Origin: Acidobacteriota bacterium | GTDB taxonomy: Bacteria; Acidobacteriota; Terriglobia; UBA7540 | Assembly: GCA_021789565.1 (NCBI GenBank) | Contig: JAJYJL010000417.1 | Location: forward strand, 1 to 7,071 | Direction of reading: 5' to 3' | DNA: 7,071 nt | In this document: piece by piece, positions 1 through 5,829 of the stretch | How the letters are laid out: every line of letters begins with the position of its first letter | Numbering within the stretch: position 1 is the stretch's first letter | Made by a program: the position numbers and the translations under genes | Notes under the pieces: model-generated | Databases searched by the model: none | What the model saw: only the letters and a program-made list of their open reading frames with translations | What the model was told of the DNA's origin: nothing

Positions 1-696
1 CACGACGAAGTGGCCGTCCAGCATGATGGCCTCAACTTCCGTCAGTGCAGAGTAGTCCCGGTTGATCCAGGTCCAGCGGCCCTGCACCATTCCCACTTTC
101 GGATCGGTAAAATAATGGACCATCTGTTGTAGGATGGGTGGCGGAGGAACGAAGTCAGCGTCAAAAACGGCAATCAACTCGCCGGTGGACTGCTTCAAGC
201 CTTCGGCCAGAGCGCCTGCCTTGAAACCCAGGCGATTCTCCCGGTGGAGGTATTTAATGGGATAGCCGGCGCTGGCATAGCGATCAACCAGTTTCAAGCA
301 AAGTGAACGGGTCTCATCTGTGGAGTCATCGAGCACCTGAATTTCAAGCAGCTCGCGCGGATAGTCAAGGTTAACGGCAGCTTCGATGAGCCGATCCACA
401 ACGTATCGCTCGTTGTAAACCGGCAACTGAACAGTTACACGAGGCAGTTTCTCAAAGGATTTCAGTGGCTTGGGCTTCTTGTTCCGGTTTTTCACATAAT
501 AATAGGTGAGGCAATACCGGTGAACTCCGTAAACCGAAAGAATGGCCAGCACCAGGAAATAAGGAATCTCAATCGAGAGATCAAACGCGTTGGGCTGGTA
601 TATCCCGCTAAAAGGGTCGTGGTGAAAAAGCAGATACACGTAATGCGCAACCGGGTTCGCGGGAACCTCAAGCATGCCTGGAAGTATATGAATCAT
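1..696 (-). CDS. Cellulose-synthase-like family 2 glycosyltransferase (C-terminal part cut off by window edge)
   Basis: The frame is open from an ATG at 696 to the window edge (232 codons, 3' end missing). A hydrophobic segment lies at about residues 43-60, followed by a basic stretch (KNRNKKPKPLK). The GT-A fold follows: LPVYNE at 91-96, the nucleotide-sugar-binding DDSTDET at 123-129, KAGAL at 159-163 and the metal-binding DAD at 179-181. A block around 203-229 (VQGRW, NRDYS, LDGHF) is typical of the membrane-bound, processive cellulose-synthase/CslA-like GT2 enzymes. The QxxRW acceptor motif and the C-terminal membrane helices would lie beyond the edge. It probably builds a beta-linked polysaccharide or transfers sugar to a lipid at the cytoplasmic face; substrate cannot be told. 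An in-frame stop lies at 709-711, so the start is close to 696; a GAGG stands 4 nt upstream. ATG at residue 8 is an alternative. It is divergent from the GT-C gene. Confidence 0.9.
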   Translation of the reverse strand, partial: MIHILPGMLEVPANPVAHYVYLLFHHDPFSGIYQPNAFDLSIEIPYFLVLAILSVYGVHRYCLTYYYVKNRNKKPKPLKSFEKLPRVTVQLPVYNERYVVDRLIEAAVNLDYPRELLEIQVLDDSTDETRSLCLKLVDRYASAGYPIKYLHRENRLGFKAGALAEGLKQSTGELIAVFDADFVPPPPILQQMVHYFTDPKVGMVQGRWTWINRDYSALTEVEAIMLDGHFVV

Positions 697-784
697 GGAA
701 CCTCGGAGTTAGGCCTCAACCGACAAAGGCAAAATTCAGCCACAATGTTCTATTTCGAGAAATACAAACACCGCACATCCTGAA
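697..784. promoter_or_regulatory. Divergent intergenic region with 14-bp inverted repeat at 751-764
   Basis: These 88 bp separate two divergently transcribed glycosyltransferase genes and must hold the promoters of both unless one is leaderless. Positions 751-764 read TATTTCGAGAAATA, a perfect inverted repeat with 6-bp arms and a 2-bp centre, the usual size of a binding site for a dimeric repressor or activator. It starts 34 bp before the plus-strand start codon and 55 bp upstream of the minus-strand one. No convincing -35/-10 pair could be assigned on either strand. The operator role is inference from the symmetry and position only. Confidence 0.35.
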
Positions 785-2071
785 ATGGACGAACAACTCA
801 CCAAGTCGCGTTACAGGGGCCCGTTGGGCCTCTTGCTGATTGCCCTGGCCCTTGGGGGCATCTTTCAATTCATCCGCCATTACCAGCCGTTGGAGAACCA
901 TGTGCCGGAATTCATCGCACTGATGCTACTGGCTGGAGCGCTGTACCTGGTAGCTGTTTTTGTCGTCCAAAGGTACGAATGCGGCGCTTCCGCACTCTTC
1001 GTGATTCTAGGCGCGACGGTTGTCTTTCGTCTCTTTTTCTTGCCGTTGAGCCCTACGCTCTCGGAAGATGTTTACCGCTACCAATGGGAAGGGCGCATCG
1101 TGCGCGCCCGACTGAATCCCTACACTGTATATCCCGCCATCCCAGAGCTTAAATGGGCGCAGGATCCTCAACATCCTATCGAAACCGGAAAAACCACACC
1201 AACGCTCTACCCGCCGGTAAGCGAGGTGGCCTTTTCATGGGTTCACACCGTTGCCGGCTACAAGCGGCTGTTCACCGCGTTAGACCTTGCAACGGTCGCC
1301 CTGCTGCTCTTGATTCTGGCCGCAGCAGACCGCCCGCTCCAGCACGTTCTTGTCTACGCCTGGAATCCAGCAGTTCTGGTAGCCTTCTCGCTGTCAGGGC
1401 ATAACGATTCCCTGGCCATCCTGACGCTGCTGGCGGCGGTCTTATTCCTAATTATAGGCGGTCGCACCGCCCTGTCAATCGGGTTTCTGGGTTTTTCGGC
1501 CCTTGCCAAACTCTTTCCAATTTTCCTCCTGCCGGCGTTTCTGAAGCGCTCCCGGTGGGCCTACGCCGGAATCTTCGGCGGGGTAGTTGTGCTGGGCTAC
1601 CTGCCGTTTCTGGGCGCGGCCGGGCATCTATTCCGAGGTTTGTCGGATTTCGCCGCGGAGTGGGAGGGCAATGACAGTCTTTACAGACTGCTTTTGGCTG
1701 CAGGGAATTCAATCCGGCAGGCGCAGCTTGTGGCAGGAGTAATCCTTTTGCTGCTCATCATTTTCGTTCTGAAGGCCAGGATGGATATTTTCCGCGCCGG
1801 GCTCATCGTCCTTTCCGGACTGCTTTTCCTTTCATCCAACGCTTTCCCCTGGTATTTTACCTGGATTGTGCCCTTTCTCTGCTTCTGCCCCAGCCCGGCA
1901 ATGCTCCTGATGACCGTCACCTGCGTCCTCGGCTATTCCCCGGTTATCGCCTATGCCGCCGGCGGATCGTTTCCCAACTCCCCGCTGATGCAAGTCCTGG
2001 AATATCTGCCGGTATTCGCTTTGTTAGGTTATGAGGTGGCGTTGCACTTCCGGCGAAGGCAGATCAATTAA
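785..2071 (+). CDS. Polytopic GT-C fold glycosyltransferase (GT87/DUF2029 or mannosyltransferase-like)
   Basis: A 428-residue integral membrane protein with about ten or more hydrophobic segments (for example 14-30, 43-61, 70-88, 164-181, 186-203, 209-225, 229-253, 261-278, 315-329, 338-351, 355-388, 404-420). The loop after the third segment carries SEDVYRYQWEGR (93-104), matching the acidic first-loop motif of GT-C enzymes that use polyprenyl-phosphate sugars. Further marks are YPP at 142-144, WNP at 193-195, GHND at 205-208 and PWYFTW at 355-360, as in GT87/DUF2029 and PIG-M-like mannosyltransferases. It would transfer a sugar from a lipid-phosphate donor on the periplasmic side; donor and acceptor are unknown. 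The start is the first ATG after an in-frame stop at 710-712, but no Shine-Dalgarno sequence is seen upstream. It converges on mqnE with a 29-bp gap without a recognisable terminator. Confidence 0.82.
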   Translation: MDEQLTKSRYRGPLGLLLIALALGGIFQFIRHYQPLENHVPEFIALMLLAGALYLVAVFVVQRYECGASALFVILGATVVFRLFFLPLSPTLSEDVYRYQWEGRIVRARLNPYTVYPAIPELKWAQDPQHPIETGKTTPTLYPPVSEVAFSWVHTVAGYKRLFTALDLATVALLLLILAAADRPLQHVLVYAWNPAVLVAFSLSGHNDSLAILTLLAAVLFLIIGGRTALSIGFLGFSALAKLFPIFLLPAFLKRSRWAYAGIFGGVVVLGYLPFLGAAGHLFRGLSDFAAEWEGNDSLYRLLLAAGNSIRQAQLVAGVILLLLIIFVLKARMDIFRAGLIVLSGLLFLSSNAFPWYFTWIVPFLCFCPSPAMLLMTVTCVLGYSPVIAYAAGGSFPNSPLMQVLEYLPVFALLGYEVALHFRRRQIN

Positions 2072-2100
2072 CAGAAGGTTCTTAGAGGGCCAGACACCCG

Positions 2101-3231
2101 CTACGCTTGCACGCTTACGCTGGTTTCGGTGCGCATGACGGGCCGGTAGAGCGTATCGCGCTCAAAAGGCTCAAACCCGGCCTCTTTGATCAGCCGGACA
2201 ATCTGCTGGCGGGTCATCACCTGCGGAGTTTTCGCACCCGCATCGTGATAAATCTTTTCTTCGGCCACTGTGCCATCGAGATCGTCAGCGCCAAAACGCA
2301 GGGCGATCTGTGCAACGCGCGGAGACATCATGATCCAGTAGGCCTTGATGTGCGGGAAGTTATCAAGCATCAGCCGTGAAACGGCAATGTTCTTTAAATC
2401 CATAAACCCCGACGTCTCATCCCATTCCACCAGCTTGCCAAGCTCCGTATTCGCGGGATGAAATGCCAGGGGAATAAATGTCTGAAAACCTTTGGTCTGG
2501 TCCTGCAGATTGCGGAGCTGGATCAGGTGATCCGTGCGGTCCTCAGAACTCTCAATGTGGCCGTAAAGCATGGTTGCGGTGGAGTGCAGGCCAAGTTCGT
2601 GCGCCGTCCGGTGTACCTTTAACCACATGTGGGCGCCGATCTTGTGGTCACAAATCACCCGCCTTACAGCAGGAGCAAAAATCTCCGCCCCGCCGCCCGG
2701 AAGCGACCCCAATCCGGCTTCCTTGAATCGCTCCAGGATTTCCCGCACCGTCATCCGGGTGATGTGTGCGTAGTAGGCGATTTCAACCGCAGTGAACGCC
2801 TTCAGGTGGACGGACGGGAAACGATCCTTCAGCCCGTGAAGGAGATCAACGTAATATTGAAATGGCAGATCGGGATGCAAGCCGCCGACGATGTGGAATT
2901 CTGTGACAGTTTCCGTCCAGTTTTCTCCGGCAGTGCGGAAAGCCTCTTCCAGGGCCATCGTATAAGCGCCAGGGGCGTCCGGCTTCCGGCCAAAAGCGCA
3001 AAGCTTACAACTGGCCACACAGACGTTCGTGGGGTTGATGTGCCGGTTGACATTGAAATACGTGCGCATGCCATGAAGCTTTTCACGGACGTGATGCGCC
3101 AGATAACCGATGGCGAGCAGGTCGCTCGAATTGTATAGCGTTACGCCATCGTCAAAGTCCAGGCGCTCGCCGGCAAAAACCTTGTCGGCGATGGGTTGCA
3201 GGTTCACGTCTTCCAGGCGAAGATTCAGCAC
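2101..3231 (-). CDS. mqnE: Aminofutalosine synthase MqnE (radical SAM, menaquinone synthesis)
   Basis: MqnE joins 3-[(1-carboxyvinyl)oxy]benzoate to the adenosyl radical from SAM, giving aminofutalosine, an early step of the futalosine menaquinone route. From the GTG at 3231 the protein has 376 residues, the usual family size. The radical-SAM cluster motif CVASCKLC gives C71, C75 and C78 (CX3CX2C). Other family marks are GGLHP at 116-120, LPGGGAEIF at 177-185, NLQDQTKGFQ at 241-250, and the C-terminal GADDLDGTVAEEKIY and ERDTLYRPV blocks. These fit MqnE better than its relatives MqnC or CofH. The longest frame begins at a TTG at 3306, directly after a TGA and without a ribosome site. I prefer the GTG because AAGGA stands 11 nt upstream of it and the TTG would itself be part of the predicted -35 box. 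The gene is convergent with the GT-C gene and divergent from the small 3582-3848 gene. Confidence 0.95.
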   Translation of the reverse strand: MLNLRLEDVNLQPIADKVFAGERLDFDDGVTLYNSSDLLAIGYLAHHVREKLHGMRTYFNVNRHINPTNVCVASCKLCAFGRKPDAPGAYTMALEEAFRTAGENWTETVTEFHIVGGLHPDLPFQYYVDLLHGLKDRFPSVHLKAFTAVEIAYYAHITRMTVREILERFKEAGLGSLPGGGAEIFAPAVRRVICDHKIGAHMWLKVHRTAHELGLHSTATMLYGHIESSEDRTDHLIQLRNLQDQTKGFQTFIPLAFHPANTELGKLVEWDETSGFMDLKNIAVSRLMLDNFPHIKAYWIMMSPRVAQIALRFGADDLDGTVAEEKIYHDAGAKTPQVMTRQQIVRLIKEAGFEPFERDTLYRPVMRTETSVSVQA

Positions 3232-3277
3232 ATTGATTCCAGTCCTTAAGAATTGGCGCCTTGCCGCCGAATTTTCT

Positions 3278-3306
3278 ATTTTACGTCCCCTTATCGCGGG
3301 ATGCAA
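3278..3306 (-). promoter_or_regulatory. Candidate sigma-70-type promoter of mqnE
   Basis: On the minus strand TTGCAT (3306-3301) is followed after exactly 17 bp by TAAAAT (3283-3278), which matches five of six bases of the -10 consensus; the -35 matches three. Transcription would begin near 3271, giving a leader of about 40 nt before the GTG at 3231. If correct, the upstream TTG start at 3306 cannot be used. Seen by eye only. Confidence 0.4.
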
Positions 3307-3408
3307 TCAGGCTGGAAGACGAGGGAGATTTGCAAGGCAAAGAGAATGTTTCTGGCGTCTCGAAATTTTTGAAGTTTGTGCTAGTCTGTTCTTAGACAAT
3401 CGACTTGT

Positions 3409-3467
3409 GGATTCTGAGGGCGGACTTGAATCCCGGAGCGAGTGCGCAATCAACAGGAAGTCCGCTC
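3409..3467. repeat. Two overlapping inverted repeats, possible structured leader
   Basis: GCGGACTT at 3420-3427 is the exact reverse complement of AAGTCCGC at 3458-3465. The stem extends to 10 pairs (3418-3427 with 3458-3467) if one G-U pair is allowed, around a 30-nt loop. Separately, GGATTC (3409-3414) pairs perfectly with GAATCC (3428-3433). The second pairing uses loop bases of the first, so the two are nested like a pseudoknot or would compete. They lie 115-170 bp upstream of the small gene. No T-run follows, so this is not a simple terminator. No known riboswitch family is recognised. Confidence 0.35.
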
Positions 3468-3581
3468 GCGGCCTTGACAATGGGGTTAAGATAAGATTTC
3501 GCTATCTGATAGGGCTGATTGGGCCTTTTGGATGTGCCATGAGGAATTTGAGCTTGGAATTCCCAGAGGCGCGAGAACGTG

Positions 3582-3848
3582 ATGCAACAGGAAGACACCA
3601 GATTCGCGGAGCCCCGACTGGAAGCGGCCTTCTTCTACGGCCTGTTTCTGCGCGGGCAACCGCTCCAGAAACTGAGAGAGGACATCGACGTACCGCCGCA
3701 TATCCTTGAGAAGTGGAAGCGCCAGGCGCACCGCGACCCCACCGCCAAACCCATGGTTGAACGAGTCCTTAACTACCGCAAACATGTCCTGGCCATCTTT
3801 GATTCGCTCGTTTTCCGTGAAATGGCTACACCCTTCCGCACGCAATAA
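3582..3848 (+). CDS. Small hypothetical protein with HTH-like segment
   Basis: An 88-residue, soluble, charged protein. Residues 27-47 (PLQKLREDIDVP then PHILEKWKRQ) read like a helix-turn-helix: a helix, a short turn at DVPP, and a second helix rich in basic residues. A third helical stretch (60-77, VERVLNYRKHVLAIFDSL) ends the fold. There is no signal peptide or membrane segment. The start is ATG at 3582; a GTG immediately before it (3579) gives one more residue and sits 9 nt after AGAGG (3565-3569), a slightly better spacing. An in-frame stop at 3549-3551 limits the start. It stands alone on the plus strand, divergent from mqnE and convergent with the prenyltransferase (55-bp gap). The composition looks coding, with conserved-looking heptads and no rare bias. 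I do not recognise the family; a DNA-binding role is inference. The open frame on the opposite strand (3486-3845) looks like a shadow. Confidence 0.62.
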   Translation: MQQEDTRFAEPRLEAAFFYGLFLRGQPLQKLREDIDVPPHILEKWKRQAHRDPTAKPMVERVLNYRKHVLAIFDSLVFREMATPFRTQ

Positions 3849-3903
3849 TCACCAAATACCGGCATTCTGCTCTCCGGACAATCTCATTGCTGTTCAGTTG
3901 TGT

Positions 3904-4821
3904 TTAGCGCACCAGGATGGCCGCCGCCCAGGTCAAAAAGAAGAGAATGCTGATGTAGCCGTTGATGGTAAAGAAGGCAGCGTTCACGCGGGAAAGGTCA
4001 GATGGTTTCACCAGGAGGTGCTCGTAAGCCAGTAGCGCGCCCACTGGAACCAGACCACTGAGTGCAATCCATCCCAGGCCGGACATCCGCGCCACAATCA
4101 CCAGCAGCGCCAGCATCAACACATGCAGCGCAGCCGAGGCATAAAGCGCCGCCGCGATGCCAAACTTTTTCGGAATTGAGTGCAGGTCCATAGTGTGATC
4201 AAAAACAACGTCCTGGCAGGCGTAAATGATGTCAAAACCTGCGACCCACAACGTAACCGCAACACCCAGGATGACGATCGCCAAGCTCACGTCGCCTCTC
4301 AGCGCAATCCAGGCCGCAACGGGCGAAAGACCCAGGCACGTCCCCAGCACGATGTGGGACAGCAGTGTAAACCGCTTGGTGTAGGAATAGAGCAGCAACA
4401 GCGCCAGCGCCACGGGCGAAAGCTTGAAAGCCAGCGGATTGAGTTCCCATGCGGCCAGCACCAGCAAGGCCGCCGAGACAACCGTAAACGCCACTGCAAA
4501 ACGCATCGTCAGGTGGCCAGCCGGGAGAGCACGCCTTTCCGTACGGGGGTTCCTGGCGTCAAATTCGCGATCGGCAATGCGGTTGAAGGTCATTGCGGCG
4601 CTGCGCGCACCCACCATGGCTACGACAATCCAGAAAACCTGCCGCCAGGCGGGCCAGCCATCTGCGGCCAGCATGGCACCGGTCAAGGCAAACGGCAGCG
4701 CGAACACCGAGTGCTCCACCTTGATCATCTCAAGCGTGATCTTGAGCTTCCGCCACACCTGCCCGGCAAAGGAGCCCGGCGACTGCCCCCCGGTTGGAAA
4801 CATTTGAATTTCTTCCGCCAT
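3904..4821 (-). CDS. mqnP: UbiA-family prenyltransferase, probable menaquinone prenyltransferase MqnP
   Basis: An integral membrane protein of 305 residues with about eight to nine hydrophobic segments. It has both aspartate-rich motifs of the UbiA family: NRIADREFD (N80, D84, D88) and a second one with D204 and D208 in CQDVVFD. It also has the conserved YSYTKR (145-150) and the RALPAG loop (97-102). These motifs bind the polyprenyl diphosphate through magnesium. The N-terminal block IKVEHSVFALPFAL (33-46) is typical of the subgroup annotated as 4-hydroxybenzoate prenyltransferase or MqnP. With mqnE nearby, prenylation of 1,4-dihydroxy-6-naphthoate in futalosine-route menaquinone synthesis is the likeliest role; a ubiquinone-type enzyme is less likely. 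The ATG at 4821 has only a weak ribosome site; an ATG at 4803 (299 residues) has GGAAG 8 nt upstream and may be the true start. It follows the YqgE-like gene by 144 bp. Confidence 0.9.
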   Translation of the reverse strand: MAEEIQMFPTGGQSPGSFAGQVWRKLKITLEMIKVEHSVFALPFALTGAMLAADGWPAWRQVFWIVVAMVGARSAAMTFNRIADREFDARNPRTERRALPAGHLTMRFAVAFTVVSAALLVLAAWELNPLAFKLSPVALALLLLYSYTKRFTLLSHIVLGTCLGLSPVAAWIALRGDVSLAIVILGVAVTLWVAGFDIIYACQDVVFDHTMDLHSIPKKFGIAAALYASAALHVLMLALLVIVARMSGLGWIALSGLVPVGALLAYEHLLVKPSDLSRVNAAFFTINGYISILFFLTWAAAILVR

Positions 4822-4965
4822 AAAGGATTTTCCAATTCTACCGCAAGAGGCGGGACGGCGGGGCTAGAGTTTTGCCTGGGGCTAGTTTAACGAGTGCAGG
4901 CACAGACACGAATGCCTTTAATTCTCAATCGCTAAAAGGAGACACCGCACCGCCTTGCAGAGCCG
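4822..4965. other. Gap between the prenyltransferase and YqgE-like genes
   Basis: These 144 bp hold no gene and no clear terminator. GGGGCTAG occurs twice in direct orientation (4860-4867 and 4878-4885, 18 bp apart), each followed within a few bases by GTTT. On the minus strand TAGAAT, a near-consensus -10, lies 15 bp before the 4821 start but lacks a matching -35. A separate promoter for the prenyltransferase is possible but not shown. Confidence 0.3.
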
Positions 4966-5712
4966 TCACATCGCGGCATTGTCACGCTCGGAAGATTGGG
5001 GGAAGCCCGGTGGCAGCAGGTATCGGATGTACTTGCTGGGAGCGGAACGGTCGTGGAGAGTGCGCCACAAATCGTCGGGATGAGGGCTGAAGACGAGGTT
5101 CCCGCCCGCCTGAATTCTGTACCACCCTCCCTGCCGGATTTCATTCTGGAGCTGGCCGGGACCCCATTGGGCGCGACCCACGAACATTCTTGCCTTGCGA
5201 TCCGCCCGCTGGCCGCTGAACGCTTTGGAAATCTGGCCGGCATCAAAGGTCAGATAAACGTCGTCAAACAGCTTGACGGCATTATTCGGGGCCTTTGAAG
5301 AGCGAAATACGACGCTGGGCGTGCGGATTTCCACCGGCCCGCCAAAATACGCAAGGTCGGTCACTCCCTTGAAATCCGGACTGTCGGGGATTATCTGGGC
5401 AATAGTGAACCGGGTTGGCTTATTGATGATCACTCCCACAACCAGAGGGGCTTCCACATTCGGCAGAAGAAGAACAACAGATTGGCGGAAATAAGGGTCC
5501 TGCACCTGGTTGCGTGCGATCAGGAGATCAACTTGGTTCTTGCTGTTCTCCGCCCCACGAGCCGCCGGTGCGAGAACCGCAGACAGCAGGCAAACCAGCC
5601 ACAGGAAAGCTGCCCTTCTGAGATACTTTGAGGGTATTCCGCTTCCCGGCATCCTTCGGATTGCTGCCTCAGAAGGACGGCCCGGGTTCGGCTTGGCCAT
5701 GTGGAATCTCAT
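4966..5712 (-). CDS. yqgE: YqgE/AlgH (UPF0301) family protein with N-terminal export signal
   Basis: Residues 62-219 form the YqgE/AlgH domain: DLLIARNQVQDPYFRQSVVL (62-81), VGVIINKPT (92-100), YFGGPV (122-127), the diagnostic WGPGQL (183-188) with GWY (196-198), and a closing FSPHPDDLW (208-216). The biochemical role of the family is unsettled; AlgH has been linked to alginate regulation in Pseudomonas. Family members are usually about 185 residues and cytosolic. This one has 248, with a basic KYLRR (29-33) then a hydrophobic run AAFLWLVCLLSAVLAPA (34-50) and a small-residue AARGA: a signal peptide or single anchor, so it is probably periplasmic. The cysteine at 41 does not make a good lipobox. 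A C-terminal extension of about 29 residues is also present. Starts at 5712, 5700 and 5652 are all ATG; none has a strong ribosome site, and all retain the signal. It lies 117 bp downstream of mlaD. Confidence 0.88.
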   Translation of the reverse strand: MRFHMAKPNPGRPSEAAIRRMPGSGIPSKYLRRAAFLWLVCLLSAVLAPAARGAENSKNQVDLLIARNQVQDPYFRQSVVLLLPNVEAPLVVGVIINKPTRFTIAQIIPDSPDFKGVTDLAYFGGPVEIRTPSVVFRSSKAPNNAVKLFDDVYLTFDAGQISKAFSGQRADRKARMFVGRAQWGPGQLQNEIRQGGWYRIQAGGNLVFSPHPDDLWRTLHDRSAPSKYIRYLLPPGFPQSSERDNAAM

Positions 5713-5764
5713 CGCTTACGATCCGCAGGACTTTCCGGCCTCGATCCAAAGACTTACTGCCGCT

Positions 5765-5794
5765 ATGTTACAGCAGAACCACCGCCGATGCCAG
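5765..5794 (-). promoter_or_regulatory. Weak promoter candidate upstream of the YqgE-like gene
   Basis: On the minus strand CTGGCA (5794-5789, four of six -35 bases) and TAACAT (5770-5765, four of six -10 bases) are 18 bp apart. A start near 5758 would leave a leader of about 45 nt before the ATG at 5712. It would allow expression independent of mlaD. Neither box is strong, and read-through from mlaD is equally possible. Confidence 0.22.
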
Positions 5795-5829
5795 GCTAAC
5801 AGACAATGCCGTTGGCGCTTTCCGCCACA

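Larger units (their letters stand above)
3232..3581. other. Non-coding divergent region between mqnE and the small HTH-like gene
   Basis: About 350 bp with no credible gene. The part next to mqnE holds its leader and promoter candidate. The central part is A/T-rich around 3361-3400 and then has two overlapping inverted repeats at 3409-3467. A consensus -35 (TTGACA, 3474-3479) faces the small gene, but no good -10 follows at 16-18 bp; the nearest A/T-rich block (TAAGAT, 3492-3497) is only 12 bp away. Ribosome-site-like AGAGG (3565-3569) precedes the small gene. A weak extended -10 (TGCTAGTCT, 3379-3387) lacks a -35. Confidence 0.5.

Noticed and set aside
520..783. Plus-strand open frame of 87 codons before the GT-C gene
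   Set aside because: It lies mostly opposite the well-supported GT2 N-terminus, and its product is very basic and unrecognisable.
3110..3709. Plus-strand open frame of 199 codons across the mqnE start, the gap and the small gene
   Set aside because: It overlaps two better-supported genes in other frames, and its product is basic, low in recognisable structure and matches no family.
3486..3845. Minus-strand open frame of 119 codons opposite the small HTH-like gene
   Set aside because: The plus-strand product has the more protein-like helical pattern and a ribosome site. The minus-strand product shows no recognisable domain. A search of both would settle it.
3849..3903. Possible bidirectional terminator between the convergent small gene and prenyltransferase gene
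   Set aside because: Only a 4-bp CCGG/CCGG pairing with an 11-nt loop is present and there is no T-run.
4860..4885. Direct repeat GGGGCTAG, twice, 18 bp apart
   Set aside because: Eight bases occurring twice in a GC-rich gap is weak, and there is no third copy or promoter to give it meaning.
4180..4890. Long plus-strand open frame (236 codons) opposite the prenyltransferase
   Set aside because: Its product is rich in Arg, Gln, His and Pro with no domain, as expected of a shadow frame opposite a GC-rich membrane protein with clear UbiA motifs.
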